Source: an uncultured Nitrososphaerota archaeon | Lineage (GTDB): Bacteria > Bacillota > Clostridia > Oscillospirales > Ruminococcaceae | Direction: 5' to 3' | Length of the DNA: 9,730 nt | NCBI GenBank assembly: GCA_934869045.1 | Contig: CAKXAF010000082.1 | Coordinates: 1-9,730 of the forward strand | Shown: positions 6,002-9,730 of the stretch, piece after piece | How positions within the stretch are numbered: the first letter of the stretch is position 1 | Layout of the letters: each line of letters begins with the position of its first letter | The notes under the pieces: generated by a model | What the model was told of the DNA's origin: nothing | Database searches by the model: none | Seen by the model: only the letters and a program-made list of their open reading frames with translations | Program-made: the position numbers and the translations under genes

Positions 6002-6766
6002 TTACTCTTGAGTCTTCAGCCATAATGCTGGACGAACGCCATTCATTGTCTGCTGACCAGGTATGCCTTTTGATAAATATCCACACCCGGTTTGCACAAA
6101 ATGTCCTTCCACTAACAAATCAGCATTTCCAATGTTTATTGCACCATGATCGAACTCATCCCCAACGAAACCATCCACAGTTGCCACAGAACACTGGTTA
6201 GAACCAGGTGAACGAAGTCGCCAAAAACACACAATCCCCTCATCGTCAACCGCACGGCGATTTATATTATATTCATCATCTAACCACGGTAAGAACTCGT
6301 CTTTACACCATTCACAATTTGGATACATATACCGTGTTTTCAACTGCCCACTATCGCCAAAATATTTGATCACTTCATCAATGCTCAATAAAAAAATTCT
6401 GTCATTAGTCGGATTCCCGCCTCTCGTGCCATACCAAGGATTGTCGGGATTTTCATTGATTACTTCGATGATTCTTTTACGGTCTGTTTTATCAAATGAA
6501 TGATAAAACTCGTTATTCAAATATGTGCGCATATCACAAGTTTCCCACGTTATTTCGGTTTCTTCGTGGTGATAGGGTAATTTTTTAATTACTTTCTCAG
6601 TGATGATAAGCATTTTATCATCACGCTTATCAAGCACAAACCAATCATATTTACCAAATTTTATTTTACCAAGGGGAGGAACGGGGATGGGCCTTATTGG
6701 TGCTCCGCAATTTGGGCACATTTCCCTATTCTGCGTGTCATCTTCCTTACATCTAGGACAAATCAT
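6002..6766 (-). CDS. Zinc-ribbon plus DUF6273-like protein of unknown function
   Basis: The 254-residue protein begins with a treble-clef zinc ribbon, Cys3-x2-Cys6-x10-Cys17-x2-Cys20, then a Pro-rich linker (22-32). Residues about 35-250 resemble the DUF6273 domain by WETCDMRTYLNNEFYHSF (74-91), the WRLRSPGS segment (182-189) and the terminal GVRPALWLK (243-251). That last motif recalls the end of C-type-lectin/formylglycine-generating-enzyme folds, but this is only a resemblance. A further CEWC pair lies at 151-154. No signal peptide or membrane helix is seen, so it is probably cytoplasmic. The ATG at 6766 has AAGGAGGA ten bases upstream, and a good promoter lies behind it. Two hand-counted 60-base lines inside the gene are 33-35% GC, against 47-62% in lines of ligA, hinting at separate ancestry. 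It is monocistronic, between housekeeping genes. I cannot assign a function. Confidence 0.8.
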   Translation of the reverse strand: MICPRCKEDDTQNREMCPNCGAPIRPIPVPPLGKIKFGKYDWFVLDKRDDKMLIITEKVIKKLPYHHEETEITWETCDMRTYLNNEFYHSFDKTDRKRIIEVINENPDNPWYGTRGGNPTNDRIFLLSIDEVIKYFGDSGQLKTRYMYPNCEWCKDEFLPWLDDEYNINRRAVDDEGIVCFWRLRSPGSNQCSVATVDGFVGDEFDHGAINIGNADLLVEGHFVQTGCGYLSKGIPGQQTMNGVRPALWLKTQE

Positions 6767-6894
6767 AATTCAAATTCCTCCTTATGACAGTCAAATATCC
6801 GCCGGAGAACGACAAGCAACCTGAAAAGTCAGCATTTTCAAGTTTTTTCACGGTTTAAGGCTTTTCAACAGCACAAATTCAAATATTATTTTTT

Positions 6895-6923
6895 ATTATA
6901 CCGGGAAATATCGAAAATGTAAA
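6895..6923 (-). promoter_or_regulatory. Promoter of the zinc-ribbon gene
   Basis: On the minus strand TTTACA (6923-6918), 17 bases, TATAAT (6900-6895): eleven of twelve consensus positions. The start would be near 6888, giving a leader of about 120 bases ending at AAGGAGGA. Confidence 0.75.
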
Positions 6924-6930
6924 GCTTTAC
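6919..6930. promoter_or_regulatory. Perfect palindrome over the -35 box, candidate operator
   Basis: GTAAAGCTTTAC is a 12-base perfect palindrome covering five of the six bases of the leftward -35 hexamer. This is where a dimeric repressor would block RNA polymerase. The binding protein is unknown, and a 12-base palindrome in A/T-rich DNA can arise by chance. Confidence 0.35.
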
Positions 6931-7012
6931 TTGTAAGGAATTCGTGATTTTACAGAGGTTTGAGGCAAATCAGAAAAAATGAAAAAATCCACTACCGAAA
7001 TTCTAGCTTTTG

Positions 7013-7021
7013 TGGTATAAT
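7013..7021 (+). promoter_or_regulatory. Extended -10 promoter for ligA-gatC-gatA
   Basis: TGG-TATAAT (7013-7021) is a consensus extended -10 element. The -35 position (6993-6998, TACCGA) matches poorly, as is common for extended -10 promoters. Transcription would start near 7028, about 95 bases before the preferred ligA start. Confidence 0.6.
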
Positions 7022-7122
7022 AAACAAGTAACTTCTCCTGCTGTCGGATGCTTGTAAGTCAGTGCATTTTTGTGGCTCGCCGGCATTTTCCAATCGATGT
7101 GAAAAGAGGAATGAAATTTAGA

Positions 7123-9105
7123 ATGACTGAAGAAATGAAGAGGCGCTATCAAGAGTTGGTGGCCCAATTGAATCATCACAGCCATTTGTATTATACCCTG
7201 GATTCTCCGGAAATCAGTGATTATGATTATGATATGCTGATGCAGGAACTGAAAGCGATCGAGGCGGCTTTTCCAGCGGAGGTATCGCCGGAATCTCCCA
7301 CACAGCGGGTCGGGGATGAGGGGTTGTTCAATACTTTTGAAAAGGTAGAGCATAACGTCCAGATGGGGAGCCTCCAGGATGTATTCAGTGAAGAGGATCT
7401 GTATGATTTCGGAAATCGCTGCAAGGACGCGATTCCGGAGGTTTCCTTCGTTGTCGAGCCAAAAATTGATGGGCTTTCCGTTTCACTGGAATACCGGGGC
7501 GGCGTTTTTGTACGGGGGTCTACCCGCGGAAACGGATTTGTGGGGGAGGACGTTACCCTGAACCTGCGGACAATCGCGTCGATTCCTAAAAAGCTAACGG
7601 AGCCAGTTTCTTTTCTCGAAGTTCGCGGAGAGGTCTTTATGCCCAGATCGGTGTTTGAAGCTCTGGTGGCGGAACAGCTGCAAAATGAGGAAGAACCTTT
7701 TAAAAACCCCCGAAATGCAGCAGCTGGGGGTCTGCGTCAAAAGGATCCCCGAATTACAGCGGCACGCAAACTGGATATTTTTGTTTTTAATTTGCAGCAA
7801 GCCGAGGGTATTGAGGTCAGTTCCCACAAACAGTCCTTGGACACCTTAAACCGCCTTGGTTTTCAGGTGATTCCCTCCTACCGGCGGTTTGATTCTATTG
7901 AAGAAGCTGTGGACGAGGTTCGTCGGATCGGGGATATGCGCGGAAAATATCCCTTTGATATCGATGGCGCAGTCATCAAAGTCGATGATTTTTCCCAGCG
8001 GACAAGGCTTGGATCCACAGCAAAGTTTCCCCGCTGGGCGGTGGCGTTCAAATATCCGCCGGAGGAAAAAGAAACGATTCTGCGGGAAATTCAAATCAAT
8101 GTCGGGCGTACGGGGGCCTGCACGCCTACGGCCGTTTTTGATCCCATTACTTTAGCTGGAACAACTGTCAGCCGGGCAGTTCTTCACAACCAGGACTTCA
8201 TCACCGAACGGGATCTCCGCATTGGCGACCGGATCCTTGTTCGGAAAGCCGGGGAGATCATCCCGGAGGTGCTTCGCTCCGTAGCCCATGAGAAGGGGAG
8301 CGAACCGTACCGTATCCCGGAAGAATGTCCCGTCTGCCACAGCGAAACCGTCCGTGACGAGGCGGTTATCCGTTGTGTCAATCCTGCCTGTCCTGCGACA
8401 CTGCGCCGCAATCTGATCCATTTTGCTTCCCGGGGAGCCATGAACATTGAGGGGCTGGGGCCGGCGATTATCGACCTTCTGCTGCAAAACAGCCTGATGT
8501 CCTCGCCGGCCGATCTTTACAGCCTGCAAAAGGAGCAGCTGGTCAATTTGGAGCGGATGGGAGATTTGTCTGCTCAGAACCTCTTGGGGTCTATTGACCG
8601 ATCCAGGAACAACCAGCTGTCCCGGCTGGTGTTCGGCCTGGGAATCCGAAATATCGGAGAAAGAGCCGCGCAGCTTCTTTGCCGGCATTTCTCGGATATC
8701 GATGGGCTCTTTGCCGCATCCCAGGAGGAGATTACTGAGATCGACGGGTTTGGCGATATAATGGCGGAATCGGTTGTTCAGTACTTTCAGAAGCCTGAAA
8801 CTCGGGAACTGATCCAGCGGTTCCGGAAGGCCGGCGTCAACCTGCGGGAAGAACCGCAGCAGATCGGCGCTGTGCTCTCTGGCAGGACCTTCGTTTTGAC
8901 GGGGACGCTTCCTTCCATGACGCGCAGCGAGGCCAAGGATCTGATCGAGCGGAACGGGGGAAAGGTCGCGTCAGCAGTATCCAAAAAGACGGATTACGTG
9001 CTGACTGGCGAAGCAGCCGGAAGCAAGCTTGCTAAGGCAAGGGAATTGGGCATATCAATTATCGGTGAGGAAGAGTTTCGCGCCCTGATTGAAAAAGATA
9101 AATGA
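7123..9105 (+). CDS. ligA: NAD+-dependent DNA ligase LigA
   Basis: LigA seals nicks in duplex DNA during replication and repair, using NAD+ to adenylate its active-site lysine. From ATG 7123 it has 660 residues, the usual size. Domain Ia (about 1-70) includes HSHLYYTLDSPEISDYDYD. The nucleotidyltransferase domain follows, with EPKIDG placing catalytic Lys114, and RGSTRGNGFVGEDVT, RNAAAGGLRQ and AFKYPPEEKET. The OB fold includes NVGRTGACTPTAVFDP. The zinc finger is Cys402, Cys405, Cys418 and Cys423. Helix-hairpin-helix repeats (about 430-580) and a C-terminal BRCT domain (about 583-660) complete it. The frame opens at ATG 7048, but the 25 extra residues do not resemble LigA; MTEEMKRRYQELV is the normal beginning. 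The ribosome site AGAGGA lies 12 bases upstream, rather far. gatC begins 17 bases after the stop, so they are likely co-transcribed. The frequent upstream partner pcrA is not adjacent. Confidence 0.97.
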   Translation: MTEEMKRRYQELVAQLNHHSHLYYTLDSPEISDYDYDMLMQELKAIEAAFPAEVSPESPTQRVGDEGLFNTFEKVEHNVQMGSLQDVFSEEDLYDFGNRCKDAIPEVSFVVEPKIDGLSVSLEYRGGVFVRGSTRGNGFVGEDVTLNLRTIASIPKKLTEPVSFLEVRGEVFMPRSVFEALVAEQLQNEEEPFKNPRNAAAGGLRQKDPRITAARKLDIFVFNLQQAEGIEVSSHKQSLDTLNRLGFQVIPSYRRFDSIEEAVDEVRRIGDMRGKYPFDIDGAVIKVDDFSQRTRLGSTAKFPRWAVAFKYPPEEKETILREIQINVGRTGACTPTAVFDPITLAGTTVSRAVLHNQDFITERDLRIGDRILVRKAGEIIPEVLRSVAHEKGSEPYRIPEECPVCHSETVRDEAVIRCVNPACPATLRRNLIHFASRGAMNIEGLGPAIIDLLLQNSLMSSPADLYSLQKEQLVNLERMGDLSAQNLLGSIDRSRNNQLSRLVFGLGIRNIGERAAQLLCRHFSDIDGLFAASQEEITEIDGFGDIMAESVVQYFQKPETRELIQRFRKAGVNLREEPQQIGAVLSGRTFVLTGTLPSMTRSEAKDLIERNGGKVASAVSKKTDYVLTGEAAGSKLAKARELGISIIGEEEFRALIEKDK

Positions 9106-9122
9106 AATTGATGGAGGAATAG

Positions 9123-9395
9123 ATGATGAATATTGACATCCAGCACTTGGCAAAATTATCCAGGCTAAAATTTTCCCCTGCGGAAGAGATGAAATTTGCC
9201 GCGGAAATGGAAAAAATCGTGGAGTTGGTTGAGAAACTCCCTAATCTGGACGCCAGCGGTGCGCTGATCGATCCCGATAACCCCATGACACTACGGCCGG
9301 ACACGGTAGAAAACTCCCCCAACCGTAAGGAGCTTCTTCAAAATGCTCCGGAAACCCAGGCGGGCTGCATCGTCGTGCCCAAAGTCGTGGAATGA
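9123..9395 (+). CDS. gatC: Aspartyl/glutamyl-tRNA amidotransferase subunit C
   Basis: GatC is the small subunit of the GatCAB complex, which converts Glu-tRNA(Gln) and/or Asp-tRNA(Asn) to the amidated forms in bacteria lacking a direct synthetase. It wraps the GatA-GatB interface. The 90 residues match the family: an N-terminal segment IDIQHLAKLSRLKFSPAEE, a helix ending VEKLPNLDASG, then a PDNPMTLRPDTV segment and a short C-terminal tail VVPKVVE. GGAGG lies five bases before ATG 9123 and eight before ATG 9126, so either Met may be used. It is 17 bases after ligA and 19 bases before gatA, an operon arrangement. Confidence 0.93.
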   Translation: MMNIDIQHLAKLSRLKFSPAEEMKFAAEMEKIVELVEKLPNLDASGALIDPDNPMTLRPDTVENSPNRKELLQNAPETQAGCIVVPKVVE

Positions 9396-9414
9396 AGAAA
9401 GGGGTCTGAAAACC

Positions 9415-9730
9415 ATGGAATTGTATCAGCTGACTGCGGAAAAGCTTTCCGATATGCTTGCCAACAAAGAATGCTCCAGCGTGGAGGTCACACAGTCTGT
9501 TCTGGGGCGCATTGAGTCAAAGGAACCGGAAATTGGCGCTTATTTGACTGTCTGTAGAGAAGAAGCCTTGAATAGGGCAGCGGAAATCGATGAAAAGCGT
9601 GCAAAAGGGGAGTCGCTTTCTAGGCTCGCCGGCAATACAGTGGGCATCAAGGACAACATCAGTAAGCGGGGAATCCGGACAACCAGCGCTTCTCATATTA
9701 TGGAGAATTTTTTACCGCCGTATGATGCTT
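9415..9730 (+). CDS. gatA: Glutamyl-tRNA(Gln) amidotransferase subunit A, 5' part
   Basis: GatA is the amidase subunit of GatCAB; it releases ammonia from glutamine for transfer to the mischarged tRNA. The visible 105 residues begin MELYQLTAEKLSDML and include EIGAYLTVCREEAL (39-52). Then comes VGIKDNI, in which Lys79 is the catalytic lysine of the Ser-cisSer-Lys triad, followed by GIRTTSASHIMENFLPPYDA. The common TTCAS motif reads TTSAS here, a mild change. The serine-rich part of the amidase signature lies beyond the window. AAAGGGG lies about ten bases before the ATG. The gene runs off the right edge; gatB would be expected next. Confidence 0.96.
   Translation, partial: MELYQLTAEKLSDMLANKECSSVEVTQSVLGRIESKEPEIGAYLTVCREEALNRAAEIDEKRAKGESLSRLAGNTVGIKDNISKRGIRTTSASHIMENFLPPYDA

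Larger units (their letters stand above)
6767..7122. other. Divergent intergenic region between the zinc-ribbon gene and ligA
   Basis: This stretch of 356 bases holds a leftward promoter (6895-6923), a palindrome over its -35 box (6919-6930) and a rightward extended -10 promoter for ligA (7013-7021). It also has a 17-base segment (6791-6807) identical to part of ligA. A 24-codon frame (6784-6858) lacks a ribosome binding site. No convincing gene or structured RNA is seen. The frame of ligA stays open back to ATG 7048, but this is probably leader. Confidence 0.6.

Noticed and set aside
6784..6858. A 24-codon plus-strand frame upstream of ligA
   Set aside because: No ribosome binding site: the upstream bases are the complement of the zinc-ribbon gene's site. 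Kept only as the context of the 17-base repeat.
5968..6870. Direct repeat CTTTTCAACA at 5968-5977 and 6861-6870, flanking the zinc-ribbon gene
   Set aside because: Ten bases in A/T-rich flanks could match by chance, and the right copy lies inside the gene's own transcribed leader, so it does not bound a complete transposed unit. No transposase or terminal inverted repeats are seen.
8152..8688. A 178-codon open frame antisense to ligA
   Set aside because: Shadow of the ligA OB-fold, zinc-finger and helix-hairpin-helix region, with no promoter or ribosome site of note.

Overview
The window looks like chromosomal DNA from a low-to-mid GC Gram-positive bacterium of the class Clostridia, plausibly the Ruminococcaceae/Oscillospiraceae. 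This rests on strong AGGAGG-type ribosome binding sites, consensus sigma-A promoters, an NAD+-dependent ligA next to gatC-gatA, a COG2509-type flavoprotein and a clostridial-type GT4 glycosyltransferase. The species cannot be fixed from the sequence alone. I see no phage, transposase, CRISPR array, rRNA or tRNA, and most of the window is ordinary core genome.

Left part (1-3130). A polytopic metal-exporter-like protein (ArsP_2/'putative manganese transporter' type) runs leftwards off the window edge. Its promoter is a perfect TTGACA-17-TATAAT with a Fur-family-like operator over the predicted transcription start. Divergent from it is a two-component system: an OmpR/PhoB-type response regulator and a HAMP-containing membrane histidine kinase that overlaps it by 11 bases and starts at TTG. 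A strong bidirectional hairpin terminator closes the kinase gene and also the convergent gene that follows; its stem contains the stop codons of both.

Middle part (3125-5846). Two leftward genes: a GT4 glycosyltransferase resembling diacylglycerol glucosyltransferases, and downstream of it a COG2509-like FAD-dependent dehydrogenase with a four-cysteine cluster. The dehydrogenase has its own consensus promoter embedded in the last codons of the glycosyltransferase gene, and the evidence favours a TTG start.

Right part (6002-9730). A visibly AT-richer leftward gene encodes a zinc-ribbon plus DUF6273-like protein of unknown function and is the best candidate for an accessory insertion. Across a 356-base divergent intergenic region lies a rightward housekeeping operon: ligA (NAD+-dependent DNA ligase), gatC and the 5' end of gatA (subunits of the tRNA amidotransferase that makes Gln-tRNA and/or Asn-tRNA).

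I do not see a convincing new multi-gene system. The points most worth checking are the metalloregulated promoter beside the two-component system, the uncharacterised flavoprotein with its cysteine cluster, the zinc-ribbon/DUF6273 gene with a palindrome on its -35 box, and several compact overlaps of regulatory and coding sequence.
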